Source: Sporomusa silvacetica DSM 10669 (lineage in GTDB: Bacteria > Bacillota > Negativicutes > Sporomusales > Sporomusaceae). From it: 64,000 nt of DNA. This document shows, piece after piece, positions 51,815 to 59,528 of this stretch. A model generated the notes under the pieces. It was not told where the DNA came from, did no database searches, and saw only the letters and a program-made list of their open reading frames with translations. The DNA is taken from NCBI RefSeq assembly GCF_002257705.1, contig NZ_LSLK01000032.1, forward strand, positions 25,040-89,039. Reading direction: 5' to 3'. The position numbers and the translations under genes were made by a program. Every line of letters starts with the position of its first letter. Position 1 is the stretch's first letter.

Positions 51815-53269
51815 TCAGCCACTATAGTTTGGTGCTTCTTTTGTAATGCTGATATCATGCGGATGGCTTTCTCTCAGACCAGCACCGGTGATCCGGATAA
51901 ATTGGGTTTTAGTGATAAGTTCTTGGATATTACGCACACCACAATACCCCATACCGGCGCGAAGACCGCCAATTAGCTGGAATACCGTATCGGCTACTGA
52001 ACCTTTATAAGGTACTCTTCCTTCAATTCCTTCAGGAACCAGCTTGTCCATATTTTCCTGGAAGTAACGATCCTTACTACCTTCGGCCATAGCTCCCAGT
52101 GAGCCCATACCCCGATATACTTTATAGCTGCGCCCTTGATAAATAATGGTTTCTCCTGGGCTTTCTTCTGTACCAGCAAGTAAGTTGCCAACCATTACAA
52201 TCTGAGCACCAGCGGCAATGGCCTTAGCTACATCACCTGAGTATTTGATACCACCATCGGCAATAATCGGTACATTGTACTCCCGTGCAGCCTTAGCACA
52301 ATTATAGATTGCCGTAATCTGAGGTACGCCAATACCGGCAATTACCCGGGTCGTACAAATAGAACCTGGTCCAATGCCAACTTTAACAGCATCTGCCCCT
52401 GATTCGATTAAGGCACGAGTGGCTTCTGCAGTGGCAACGTTGCCTGCAATAAGATCCACATGTGGAAAAGCATTTTTGATTTTCCGTACACAGTCAAGCA
52501 CACCCATTGAATGACCATGCGCGGTATCGACAACAATGACGTCAACCTTAGCGCCAACAACGGCCTCAACGCGCTCCATCATATCGGAACCTACTCCAAT
52601 GGCGGCAGCTACTAATAAACGTCCCTTAGGATCTTTGGCGGAATTAGGATATTTCTGGGCTTTTTCAATATCCTTGATGGTAATAAGCCCTTTTAAATTG
52701 CCGTCATTATCAAGTAATGGCAACTTCTCAATCCGATGTTCACGCAAAATTTCTTTTGCTTCCGTTAGCGATGTGCCAACAGGTGCAGTAATGAGATGCT
52801 CTCTCGTCATACAGTCAACAATCTTACGGCTTAAATCAGTTTCAAAACGAAGGTCACGATTGGTTAATATACCTACTAATTTACCGTTATCAGTTACCGG
52901 CACACCAGATATATGGTATTTTTCCATAAGGTCATGGGCATCTTGAAGTAAGTTATTAGGCGATAAAAATATGGGATCAACAATGATACCATGCTCAGAA
53001 CGTTTGACTTTGTCAATCTCGTTGGCCTGAGCAGCAATAGGCATATTTTTATGGATTACCCCTACCCCGCCCTCACGTGCCATGGCAATTGCCATTCGAG
53101 CCTCGGTAACAGTGTCCATTCCCGAGCTAATGATAGGAATATTAAGCTTAATGTTTTTTGTTAAAAAGGTAGATACTTCAACTTCTCTGGGCAAAACGTC
53201 TGATTTGGCAGGTACAAGTAATACATCATCAAAAGTTAAGCCTTCTGGGCCAAATTTGTTGTCAAACAT
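51815..53269 (-). CDS. guaB: Inosine-5'-monophosphate dehydrogenase
   Basis: A 484-residue IMPDH. It starts MFDNKFGPEGLTFDDVLLVP; two CBS domains lie at about 95-205. The catalytic loop is GIGPGSICTTRVIAG (active Cys), followed by ADGGIKYSGDVAKAIAAGA and the flap YRGMGSLGAM. It makes XMP for GMP synthesis. ATG at 53269 has AAAGGAG 8 nt upstream; the longer frame of 28 more codons has no RBS. It is monocistronic, with its own promoter. Confidence 0.97.
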   Translation of the reverse strand: MFDNKFGPEGLTFDDVLLVPAKSDVLPREVEVSTFLTKNIKLNIPIISSGMDTVTEARMAIAMAREGGVGVIHKNMPIAAQANEIDKVKRSEHGIIVDPIFLSPNNLLQDAHDLMEKYHISGVPVTDNGKLVGILTNRDLRFETDLSRKIVDCMTREHLITAPVGTSLTEAKEILREHRIEKLPLLDNDGNLKGLITIKDIEKAQKYPNSAKDPKGRLLVAAAIGVGSDMMERVEAVVGAKVDVIVVDTAHGHSMGVLDCVRKIKNAFPHVDLIAGNVATAEATRALIESGADAVKVGIGPGSICTTRVIAGIGVPQITAIYNCAKAAREYNVPIIADGGIKYSGDVAKAIAAGAQIVMVGNLLAGTEESPGETIIYQGRSYKVYRGMGSLGAMAEGSKDRYFQENMDKLVPEGIEGRVPYKGSVADTVFQLIGGLRAGMGYCGVRNIQELITKTQFIRITGAGLRESHPHDISITKEAPNYSG

Positions 53270-53316
53270 TAACAGAACTCCTTTCGTACACAACATGATC
53301 ATAAAAGGTATTTCCC

Positions 53317-53344
53317 AATATAATAACATAAATAAACTTGCCAA
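53317..53344 (-). promoter_or_regulatory. guaB promoter
   Basis: TTGGCA (53339-53344) and TATATT (53317-53322) on the minus strand are spaced 16 nt, about 48 nt upstream of the guaB start. No purine riboswitch was seen between them. Confidence 0.6.
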
Positions 53345-53373
53345 ATCTACCACTTTTTATGTAGGTACAAAAA

Positions 53374-53411
53374 AAAATAATACACTGCCTGACGAAACCG
53401 CCAGGCAGTGT
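53374..53411 (-). terminator. Terminator of the 3D-domain gene
   Basis: ACACTGCCTG (53382-53391) pairs with CAGGCAGTGT (53402-53411). On the minus strand ATTATTTTTTTT follows. It is 2 nt past the stop codon. Confidence 0.92.
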
Positions 53412-53413
53412 TG

Positions 53414-54052
53414 CTAGTTAAGGACATATACTCTTACATTTTGGACACCAAAGTCATAGGCTTTGTCGACAGAATGCATCGCAATGTCGATACGGTTTCC
53501 TTTAATTGCGCCGCCTGTATCTTCGGCAACACCATACATGCTATTACCATCGGCAAATTCAATATATACTCTTGAACCAAGTGGAATAACATTGGGATCG
53601 ACGGCAATTACGCCTGGACGCACTTGGGTTCCCATATAGGTTAAACTGCCCCATTGGTCATTATCGTGTGGACCGGCAGCGTAGGCGGTAGCTTTTATGT
53701 CCAGCACGGTCTTATAACGTCCTGGTGCAGTGCCGCGCGATGCTTCCGGCATACGACCACCGTATAGGCTTTGTAAGGTATCTTGACCGACAACACCATC
53801 GGCAGTAAGATTTTTTGCCTGTTGAAAGTTAATTACCACCTGTTCGGTCGTTTCACCAAAAACACCGTCAACCGTAAGATTGCTATCCCCCCAATCATTA
53901 AGCTTAGTTTGCAGTTCAATTACATCTTGGCCTGTCATACCTATGCTAAGTGTCTGGTCGCCAAGCGCAGCAAAAGCCAGCGGTGTCCAGATGGCAGCTG
54001 CTAAAACTGCCATCACAATGGTACTTGTAACGATTCTTTTGATGTTTTTCAT
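53414..54052 (-). CDS. Secreted peptidoglycan-binding, 3D-domain protein
   Basis: A 212-residue exported wall protein. A signal peptide (about 1-29, ending AFA) is followed by a PG_binding_1 domain (about 35-92; IGMTGQDVIELQTKLNDWG and GVFGETTEQVVINFQQAK). The C-terminal 3D domain has AVDPNVIPLGSRVYIEF and GVAEDTGGAIKGNRIDIAM with the three conserved Asp. It resembles lytic transglycosylase-like spore or cell-wall hydrolases. It is preceded by a c-di-AMP riboswitch, a frequent control of wall hydrolases in Firmicutes. ATG at 54052 has AAAGGGGTG 6 nt upstream. Confidence 0.92.
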   Translation of the reverse strand: MKNIKRIVTSTIVMAVLAAAIWTPLAFAALGDQTLSIGMTGQDVIELQTKLNDWGDSNLTVDGVFGETTEQVVINFQQAKNLTADGVVGQDTLQSLYGGRMPEASRGTAPGRYKTVLDIKATAYAAGPHDNDQWGSLTYMGTQVRPGVIAVDPNVIPLGSRVYIEFADGNSMYGVAEDTGGAIKGNRIDIAMHSVDKAYDFGVQNVRVYVLN

Positions 54053-54065
54053 ATAAAACACCCCT

Positions 54066-54184
54066 TTCTAAATGCCTACGAGGTTAGCTGACGGGTTCGG
54101 GACAAAGGGAAATCCCTACCGCAATCGCGGATTCACCCCAAAAATGGTTCCCCCATTTTCCTTTTTCATTAGGAAATTCGGCAT
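54066..54184 (-). promoter_or_regulatory. c-di-AMP (ydaO/yuaA) riboswitch
   Basis: Read on the minus strand, the leader has the conserved elements of the ydaO class in order: GGGGGAACCATTTTTGGGG, TGAATCCGCGATTGCGGTAG, then AGGGATTTCCCT, and the signature GAACCCGTCAGCTAACCTCG followed by TAGGC. It runs from the predicted transcription start to about 14 nt before the 3D-domain start codon. The class turns expression off when c-di-AMP is high; wall-remodelling and osmotic genes are its usual targets. Confidence 0.93.
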
Positions 54185-54190
54185 GCTGTT

Positions 54191-54219
54191 ATGATACAGG
54201 ATAGTTTGGGATGATGCAA
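54191..54219 (-). promoter_or_regulatory. Promoter of the riboswitch-3D gene transcript
   Basis: TTGCAT (54214-54219) and TATCAT (54191-54196) on the minus strand are spaced 17 nt. Transcription would begin near 54184, at the 5' edge of the riboswitch. Confidence 0.7.
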
Positions 54220-54343
54220 TTCTTGTTTTGATAAATTATCTGAGAATATTGATTATTAACAGCTATTCTCTTTATAATGCTTTGGTATGCGTGCCCCTAA
54301 ATATAAATTTATCATTAAGCGTAAACTAAAACTGGGTGAGTAT

Positions 54344-55723
54344 ATGTTAAAACATTGGTATGAGGCTAAAAGACCACACAAAATACCAGATAAAATCAGT
54401 AGCTTAAAAGCAGAAAATCAGGATACTACCATCACTGAAAAAAAATATGACGTTATTGTAGCTGGGGCCGGTCCAGCCGGATTAACAGCGGCCTATTTCC
54501 TGGCTCGCGACGGCCTTAACGTGCTTGTCCTAGAACGTGGCCCTTATGCCGGAGCCAAAAACTGCGGCGGCGCCAGTATTATGGCTGAGCCTACCCATAA
54601 ACTTTTCCCTAACTTTTGGGAAGAGTGTCATTGTGAACGAATTATCACTGATCAATCCTATTGGTTGATGACTGAGGATTCTGTTCTTTCTTCAAGGTTT
54701 CAGAGCGACCGGCTTGCCGCCGCACCTTACAACAAATTTTCTGTTAAGCGTGTTAATCTCTATAAGTGGCTGGCCGACAAAGCAACTGAAGCTGGCGCGC
54801 AACTATTTTTCAACCATACGGTAAAGCAAGTCGTATTTAACGAGGATGGTCTGGCGGCAGGTGTACTAACGCAAAATGATGGTAAGTTTTTGGCTGATAT
54901 CATTATTCTGGCAGATGGCGCCAATTCTCTGTTGGCTGAACGTTCAGGGCTGACGCCTCGGGTAACACCGGAAAATATGTCTCTATATGTAAAAGAGACT
55001 ATTGCCCTGCCTTCAAGTCTGATTGAAGAAAGATTTAATTTGCTGCCAGGTCAAGGCACAATAATCGGGTTGCTTGGTTATCCTACTGCTGGATTTAACG
55101 GTACTGGTTCCATACATACCTTTAGAGACAGTATTAATATTAGTGTAGGTATGACGGTAGCCAGTTTTGCCCAAGCAGGCTTCAACCCCAATGACCTCTT
55201 AGAACGTGTAAAAAAACACCCCCACATCAAGCGATTGATTGCTGGGGGCCAGACTATTGAATATGGCGGCTCCTTAATTCCCGAGGGGGGGTATAACGCT
55301 ATTCCCCCGTTGGTACATCCCGGCCTGGTGATTATTGGTGACGCTGGTTCGTTGGTCAATGGTACGCATGGCATAAACCTTGCGATGTGGTCTGGTTTTT
55401 ATGCGGCCAAAGCCGTCTATGCAGCAAAGATTAGCCGGGATTATTCGGTAGGTAAGCTGTCTTTATATACAAAGCTCTTACAAGAAAGCTTCATTATACA
55501 AGACTTACAAGCTAACGCCGGTGCTGCCGCGCTAATGCGCAATATCCCCTATGCTTTTGATCTTTATTCCCGCATGGCAAACGAAGCAGCTTATCAGGTT
55601 TCGCGGGTATATACAATGCCCAAACGGGCCAAGCGGCTTATGGTGTATAAAAAAATGACAAGCATGCAGCCAGTCTTGAAGATATTGTCCGATATTTGGA
55701 AAACGTGGAAGGTGATTCGTTAA
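54344..55723 (+). CDS. fixC: FixC-type FAD-dependent ETF:quinone oxidoreductase
   Basis: A 459-residue flavoprotein. After an unusual hydrophilic N-terminal extension of about 37 residues comes the FAD motif DVIVAGAGPAGLTAAYFLAR. NCGGASIMAEPTHKLFP and the second FAD motif VIIGDAGSLVNGTHGINLAM mark the FixC group. It passes electrons from electron-transfer flavoprotein (FixAB) to quinone or ferredoxin. ATG at 54344 has GGGTGAG before it; a frame 19 codons longer exists without an RBS. No fixAB is adjacent. It is coupled to fixX by a TAATG overlap. Confidence 0.9.
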   Translation: MLKHWYEAKRPHKIPDKISSLKAENQDTTITEKKYDVIVAGAGPAGLTAAYFLARDGLNVLVLERGPYAGAKNCGGASIMAEPTHKLFPNFWEECHCERIITDQSYWLMTEDSVLSSRFQSDRLAAAPYNKFSVKRVNLYKWLADKATEAGAQLFFNHTVKQVVFNEDGLAAGVLTQNDGKFLADIIILADGANSLLAERSGLTPRVTPENMSLYVKETIALPSSLIEERFNLLPGQGTIIGLLGYPTAGFNGTGSIHTFRDSINISVGMTVASFAQAGFNPNDLLERVKKHPHIKRLIAGGQTIEYGGSLIPEGGYNAIPPLVHPGLVIIGDAGSLVNGTHGINLAMWSGFYAAKAVYAAKISRDYSVGKLSLYTKLLQESFIIQDLQANAGAAALMRNIPYAFDLYSRMANEAAYQVSRVYTMPKRAKRLMVYKKMTSMQPVLKILSDIWKTWKVIR

Positions 55724-56007
55724 TGCAACTACAGGATAAAATTATGCTCATACATTTTAATCCAGATAACAGCATTCAGCATGTTGCTGTACAAAACCAG
55801 GAACACTGCCTTACCTGTGAAGAGAAGCAATGCCTAACCATCTGTCCTACCGGCGTATTTAAATGGGACTGCCAAGCAGGCAGTCCCATAATAGTACATT
55901 ATAAGCAATGTGTTGAATGCGGTGCCTGCCGGCTAATTTGCCGGTTTGACAACATTCTATTTGAGTATCCACCAGGAGGTATGGGAGTGGCGTACTGGGA
56001 AGGTTAA
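55723..56007 (+). CDS. fixX: FixX-type ferredoxin-like protein
   Basis: A 94-residue iron-sulfur protein. Cys motifs are HCLTCEEKQCLTICPTGVFKW and QCVECGACRLICRFDNI, followed by the family-typical ending YPPGGMGVAYWEG. It is the redox partner of FixC. Its ATG overlaps the fixC stop by one nucleotide. Its stop overlaps the stop of the convergent gene by 4 nt. Confidence 0.93.
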   Translation: MQLQDKIMLIHFNPDNSIQHVAVQNQEHCLTCEEKQCLTICPTGVFKWDCQAGSPIIVHYKQCVECGACRLICRFDNILFEYPPGGMGVAYWEG

Positions 56008-56492
56008 TCTTTTCCCAGTGCAAACGGTGCAAACCCGATCTCTCCCCAGTAGTGGTTATAGTATATCTGGATAATACCATTCAATCTTCTGCACAAAATC
56101 TTCTTTACATGGCTAAGAGAACTAAAAAATAATCGAGTCTGAGGCTGGGCACTGTTCACAGCTGCCTGTTGGTAAAATTGGACTGTCTTATCGGTTGCCA
56201 TGTAGATAGGCCACAAAGTTGTAAATACCTGCAAACTGGCGTTAGTGGCATCGGTTTGTAACGTAAGTTGTTGCCAGGAGGTATCTGAACCAAGTAATTG
56301 GTCCTCTGTTACCGGCGGATAAGGAGCTATGTCAATATTTATTGTGTTGGCGGCTGATAACAGCTCCAAAAAATTCATTTGGCAGTTATGGATAAGTGTG
56401 ATTACCGGTACAATATCAGCTGGAGCAGCTAGCTTTGTTAACTGACTGTTTATCGCTGTTTCAAGTTCAATTGCAAAATGTATCGGCAGCAT
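56004..56492 (-). CDS. Hypothetical helical protein, possibly degenerate ferritin-like
   Basis: A 162-residue, mostly helical protein I do not firmly recognise. The segment DKTVQFYQQAAVNSAQPQTR followed by LFFSSLSHVKKIL resembles the second half of ferritin-like/rubrerythrin-like four-helix bundles (iFYxxlAxxS...kxfFxxLaxxExxH). However, the metal-ligand Glu and His positions seem replaced. A role without the di-iron site is therefore possible. It is convergent with fixX, overlapping by 4 nt, and has an AAGGTGG RBS. It follows the tautomerase gene by 59 nt, on the same strand. Confidence 0.55.
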   Translation of the reverse strand: MLPIHFAIELETAINSQLTKLAAPADIVPVITLIHNCQMNFLELLSAANTINIDIAPYPPVTEDQLLGSDTSWQQLTLQTDATNASLQVFTTLWPIYMATDKTVQFYQQAAVNSAQPQTRLFFSSLSHVKKILCRRLNGIIQIYYNHYWGEIGFAPFALGKD

Positions 56493-56513
56493 ACTAGGGC
56501 ACCACCTTTTTTT

Positions 56514-56551
56514 GAGAGTAAGCCAATTGATTTACGAAATGGCTTACTCTC
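56514..56551. repeat. Inverted repeat after the tautomerase gene
   Basis: GAGAGTAAGCCA (56514-56525) pairs perfectly with TGGCTTACTCTC (56540-56551) around a 14-nt loop. It directly follows the tautomerase stop. No T-run follows on the minus strand (an A-run does), so it is not a canonical terminator; it may protect or attenuate the mRNA. Confidence 0.6.
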
Positions 56552-56737
56552 TTATCTGTCAGATGCTAATACACCTGCTTTACCAATATGTTGGGCAGGA
56601 GCTTCGCGAACCACGATCGTTACAGCTTCCGGTGGACATTTGGCTGTATCAACAATGGCTTCGGTTACTTTTTTAACCATCTCCCGCTTTTGCTCTAAGG
56701 AACGCCCTTCAATCAAGTCGATTTGTACGATTGGCAT
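56552..56737 (-). CDS. 4-oxalocrotonate tautomerase family protein
   Basis: A 61-residue tautomerase. After Met removal the catalytic Pro-1 is exposed in MPIVQIDLIEGRSLEQKREM; KKVTEAIVDTAKCPPEAVTI and VVREAPAQHIGKAG complete the family pattern (about 61 residues is normal). It catalyses keto-enol conversion; the natural substrate in this organism is unknown. ATG at 56737 has GAGGAGGTG upstream; the longer frame is not real. Confidence 0.93.
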   Translation of the reverse strand: MPIVQIDLIEGRSLEQKREMVKKVTEAIVDTAKCPPEAVTIVVREAPAQHIGKAGVLASDR

Positions 56738-56931
56738 ATGATTCACCTCCTCATGATGTTTGCTTTCACTTTCAAATAGTATTTTCTTTATCAAAAGCAA
56801 GAATCCCTGCAACAGTAAACTTTTTATTCACTAGCCTGACATAAAACCATTTGCGAGTAACACTTTGCTGCTACTGCTCATACAGTATAGTAACATACCT
56901 GTTTATCAGATATATTGAAGGGGGTCTACTT

Positions 56932-57525
56932 ATGGGCATATTCAGAGAGCTCCGGAACGAATGCTTGATTAGGGAACTCGAACATGAGTTAAACACTGAC
57001 GTATTATTGTTTGGTTTTGACGGTATAGTTTATTTTGGCAATCTGCAAAAAGTTGATGACTGCCGTATAGCCTTTTTATCGCCAGCCATTGAAGCGGATT
57101 CGAATGTAGAGATTCTTTCTCCTGGTGGAGAGGTTGTGGATGTAAGATTCCTTAATCTTGATTTGTGGCAAATCGTTGCCAAAGCTACGGGAGTAAAGAC
57201 TAGTCCATTTGACAATGGCCATAGCCCAGGACTGGCTGTCTCGTCTGAAGCAACACAAAGAACCGAAGCAAGTGAGCGTCAAGAGAGCCACGAATTGATC
57301 TGCCTTTTAAAGCGCATGATCGGTGATCTTGTAGTAATTACAACCCTTGGTGGTTTCATATTTCAAGGAACACTGGGTAATGTCGATGATGAACTGGCAT
57401 TTATATCGGTTGATGAGATTTTTGGTCCGGCTACCTCTTCAGGAATCTCTGACGATGTGGTAAGTACAGCCGTAATTAATCTTGAAGCAATAACATCAGT
57501 ATCCCGCTCAGCGGAATGCTGTTAA
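56932..57525 (+). CDS. Tandem Sm-like (LSM-type) domain protein, uncharacterised
   Basis: A 197-residue protein made of two similar halves. Residues about 20-85 (DVLLFGFDGIVYFGNLQKVD and VRFLNLDLWQIVA) and about 130-195 (GDLVVITTLGGFIFQGTLGN, VDDELAFIS and TAVINLEAITSVS) repeat the Sm-like strand pattern: G..V.I.T..G..F.G.L..VDD and a final INL.xI. A Ser/Glu-rich linker joins them. DUF2642/Hfq-like folds are the nearest idea. Function is unknown; RNA or ligand binding is inference. ATG at 56932 has GAAGGGGG upstream. No operon partner is evident. Confidence 0.65.
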   Translation: MGIFRELRNECLIRELEHELNTDVLLFGFDGIVYFGNLQKVDDCRIAFLSPAIEADSNVEILSPGGEVVDVRFLNLDLWQIVAKATGVKTSPFDNGHSPGLAVSSEATQRTEASERQESHELICLLKRMIGDLVVITTLGGFIFQGTLGNVDDELAFISVDEIFGPATSSGISDDVVSTAVINLEAITSVSRSAECC

Positions 57526-57584
57526 TTTCTGCAACATTGGTATGTTGTAAGCTTGGCAAATTTTATGCTGCTATTAGGGTAAAA

Positions 57585-57620
57585 GACTCGGTGAATTTTT
57601 TACCGGGTCCTTCTTTCTTA
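57585..57620 (+). terminator. Terminator of the tandem Sm-like gene
   Basis: GACTCGGT (57585-57592) pairs with ACCGGGTC (57602-57609), with one G-T pair, followed by CTTCTTTCTT. The T-run is imperfect, so strength is uncertain. Confidence 0.55.
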
Positions 57621-57653
57621 TAACTATATTTATATTGTGGGAGGCTGAGCAAT

Positions 57654-58505
57654 ATGCTCATGGCGATAGAGTATTTGGGCAAAGTGGGCGTTGGGGTCAC
57701 TTTGCCTCAGTTTTTTCGCGCTCATGACGGAAATATCTATGTAGTAAAATTCCAAAATAACCGGCTTGGCTCCCGGGTATTAGTAAGCGAATTATTTGCA
57801 GCTAAGATTGGTGCACTCATTGGTTTGTGCTTTCCGCCCAGCGATATTATTGAAATTAGTGAACAGATATTACAGGAAAATCCTGCTTTGCTGGATATCG
57901 GCTTAGAACCAGGACTGGATTTCGCCTCTCTCTATCTCACTCACGCGGAATATGTTGGCAAAAATCGATTATGTAAAGCAATTAATGTATCAGAAATGGC
58001 TGGAGTTATGTTGTTTGACCATATGTTTCATAATGCCGATCGCGCTAAAAATCAAAAAAACCTGTTACTAGAACTTGAAGATGAGCAATATAGAATCTAT
58101 GCGATAGATAATTCGCATTTGTTTCGATCCAGTCGCTGGACTATTGAATCCTTTCAAAAGTTGGGAACAAAAATAAAGACGTATTATTATCAGCATTATC
58201 GAAATTTACTTAAAGACCTTCTTACTCCCCAAGATTTTGTTCCCTACATTGAGTTAGTAAAAAAGATTAGTGATGAACAGATTGACTGCATCGTGGAGGA
58301 AATTCCTCATGAATGGCTGCCTGGTGAAACAGAGCGTCTGGCTTTGGCCGACTATACCAAAATGCGACGGGATATGGCCGGTGAAATCTGGGAAAAACTC
58401 TGCCGGTCTATTCCTCGCAGCCGTGGTGGCCGAAGATGGCTATTTTCTTCTTCTCCACCACCAGAGGATGGCGTAAACAAGGACAACAATGACAATAATA
58501 AATAG
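57654..58505 (+). CDS. HipA-like kinase family protein
   Basis: A 283-residue protein of the stand-alone HipA-like group. Kinase-type motifs are IYVVKFQNNRLGSRVLVSEL (ATP-binding Lys), FDHMFHNADRAKNQKNLLLE (HxxDRxxxN-like catalytic loop) and YAIDNSHLF (metal-binding Asp). No HipB-like antitoxin is adjacent. The C-terminal 22 residues (rich in Ser, Pro, Asn, Asp) are read antisense to the TVP38 gene end and are probably dispensable. RBS GGGAGG is 9 nt before the ATG. Substrate and role are unknown. Confidence 0.82.
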   Translation: MLMAIEYLGKVGVGVTLPQFFRAHDGNIYVVKFQNNRLGSRVLVSELFAAKIGALIGLCFPPSDIIEISEQILQENPALLDIGLEPGLDFASLYLTHAEYVGKNRLCKAINVSEMAGVMLFDHMFHNADRAKNQKNLLLELEDEQYRIYAIDNSHLFRSSRWTIESFQKLGTKIKTYYYQHYRNLLKDLLTPQDFVPYIELVKKISDEQIDCIVEEIPHEWLPGETERLALADYTKMRRDMAGEIWEKLCRSIPRSRGGRRWLFSSSPPPEDGVNKDNNDNNK

Positions 58506-59108
58506 TAGCCTGCCCATGTTTTCGCCTGCAAAAACGATATCATGTCCAAGCAGAACTTTGATAATAACTGGCGGCAATTTTCCGATTACCGTCGCCCACC
58601 AAAAATCCTTAAACGACATTCGACTAATGGCCGCTATGGCTGTAATAATACCTGAGGGGGCCAGTGGCAAAAGTCTGGCAAATAATAGGGCCTTAAACCC
58701 ATTGTCGGCACTATAGTCATCCACCTGTTTTAAATAGCGGCTTTTCCTAATCCAACCTTCAACAGTATGCCGAAAGAAATAGCGGGCAAATACAAACATC
58801 ACTAGTGCACCAATGACCTCACCAGCCCAGGAAATGATTGTACCCCAGAAAAGTCCAAAGACAATACCTGCTGCTCCTGACAAAATCATAAACGGAAAAA
58901 CAATAGTAAAGGTCATGATTACAAATAAAATAATTGTGATAAAAACAGAGCTAGCACCAAAAGAGCGAAGATATACAGCTAACGCTGCAATGTCGCCTCT
59001 CTCTATAATTCCATATGCATGATGAAAAAATTCAGGTTGCCACATGTAGGTTAACCCAATCATTGCTGCAATAGCCAGCCAACCCAATAGTTTGTTCATT
59101 AATACCAT
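58440..59108 (-). CDS. TVP38/TMEM64 family membrane protein
   Basis: A 222-residue DedA-superfamily (SNARE-associated) membrane protein with six hydrophobic segments. The core motif is GIVFGLFWGTIISWAGEVIGALVMFVFAR (about 83-110), with FARLLPLAPSGIITAIAAIS and the re-entrant loop. Relatives act as lipid scramblases or proton-coupled transporters in envelope maintenance. Its 3' end overlaps the convergent HipA-like gene by 66 nt. The start is at 59108 or three codons later. Confidence 0.88.
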   Translation of the reverse strand: MVLMNKLLGWLAIAAMIGLTYMWQPEFFHHAYGIIERGDIAALAVYLRSFGASSVFITIILFVIMTFTIVFPFMILSGAAGIVFGLFWGTIISWAGEVIGALVMFVFARYFFRHTVEGWIRKSRYLKQVDDYSADNGFKALLFARLLPLAPSGIITAIAAISRMSFKDFWWATVIGKLPPVIIKVLLGHDIVFAGENMGRLLFIIVIVVLVYAILWWWRRRK

Positions 59109-59151
59109 CCTGTCTCTAAAAACAGCGCTGTAAGGCAGCGCCGTTTAATGT

Positions 59152-59352
59152 CTATTTCCACTGCGAGATTTCGTTTTGGAAAATGGTGCACGAGCCACCT
59201 AGCCAATTGGTACAATCAGTACAGCGTCGACAAAAATCTTCAGCTGATACGTTTAGCAGTGAATACCCATACCCCATAGCATTGATAATATGTTCAAACT
59301 CCTGACATTCTCCGGCAATACTTTTCAGCTGGTTTTGTGTGTACTTTTCCAT
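59152..59352 (-). CDS. Small cysteine-rich hypothetical protein
   Basis: A 66-residue protein I do not recognise. The C-terminal half has four Cys in CRRCTDCTNWLGGSC plus one Cys near residue 15, suggesting a metal or iron-sulfur site. MEKYTQNQLKSIAGECQEFE opens it. GAGGAG lies 10 nt before the ATG at 59352. It lies downstream of recG and DUF1858 genes on the same strand but separated by an apparent sRNA locus; no operon partner is certain. Confidence 0.65.
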   Translation of the reverse strand: MEKYTQNQLKSIAGECQEFEHIINAMGYGYSLLNVSAEDFCRRCTDCTNWLGGSCTIFQNEISQWK

Positions 59353-59419
59353 TTTGCCATCACTCCTCACTATTATTTGTCTTTAGTGTGCGCGGGACAG
59401 CAAAAAAAATAAGATTTTT

Positions 59420-59449
59420 TTGAAAATATTTGGTGAAACTATGTATAAA
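59420..59449 (+). promoter_or_regulatory. Candidate promoter of the small RNA
   Basis: TTGAAA (59420-59425) and TATAAA (59444-59449) are spaced 18 nt on the plus strand, with a TG just before the -10 element. Confidence 0.5.
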
Positions 59450-59455
59450 TAATGT

Positions 59456-59528
59456 CTAGAATGCCAATATTATGAATGTAAATTTTCTCCTCTCCCATAA
59501 TTGACGGCCTTCGGGCCGTCCTTTTTTT
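59456..59528 (+). ncRNA. Candidate CU-rich small regulatory RNA
   Basis: A roughly 73-nt transcript is predicted between a sigma-A-like promoter and an intrinsic terminator (GACGGCC, TTCG loop, GGCCGTC, then TTTTTTT, 59503-59528). It has no ORF with an RBS. The single-stranded part carries TTCTCCTCTCCC (59485-59496), a run complementary to Shine-Dalgarno sequences, as in RsaE/RoxS and FsrA-type sRNAs. No homology was checked, so this is inference from layout. Confidence 0.5.

Noticed and set aside
53270..53353. Longer start for guaB
   Set aside because: The extension covers the promoter and RBS, and the family N-terminus begins at MFDNKFGPEGL.
56514..56551. Terminator after the tautomerase gene
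   Set aside because: The 12-bp stem is perfect, but on the minus strand it is followed by an A-run, not a T-run.
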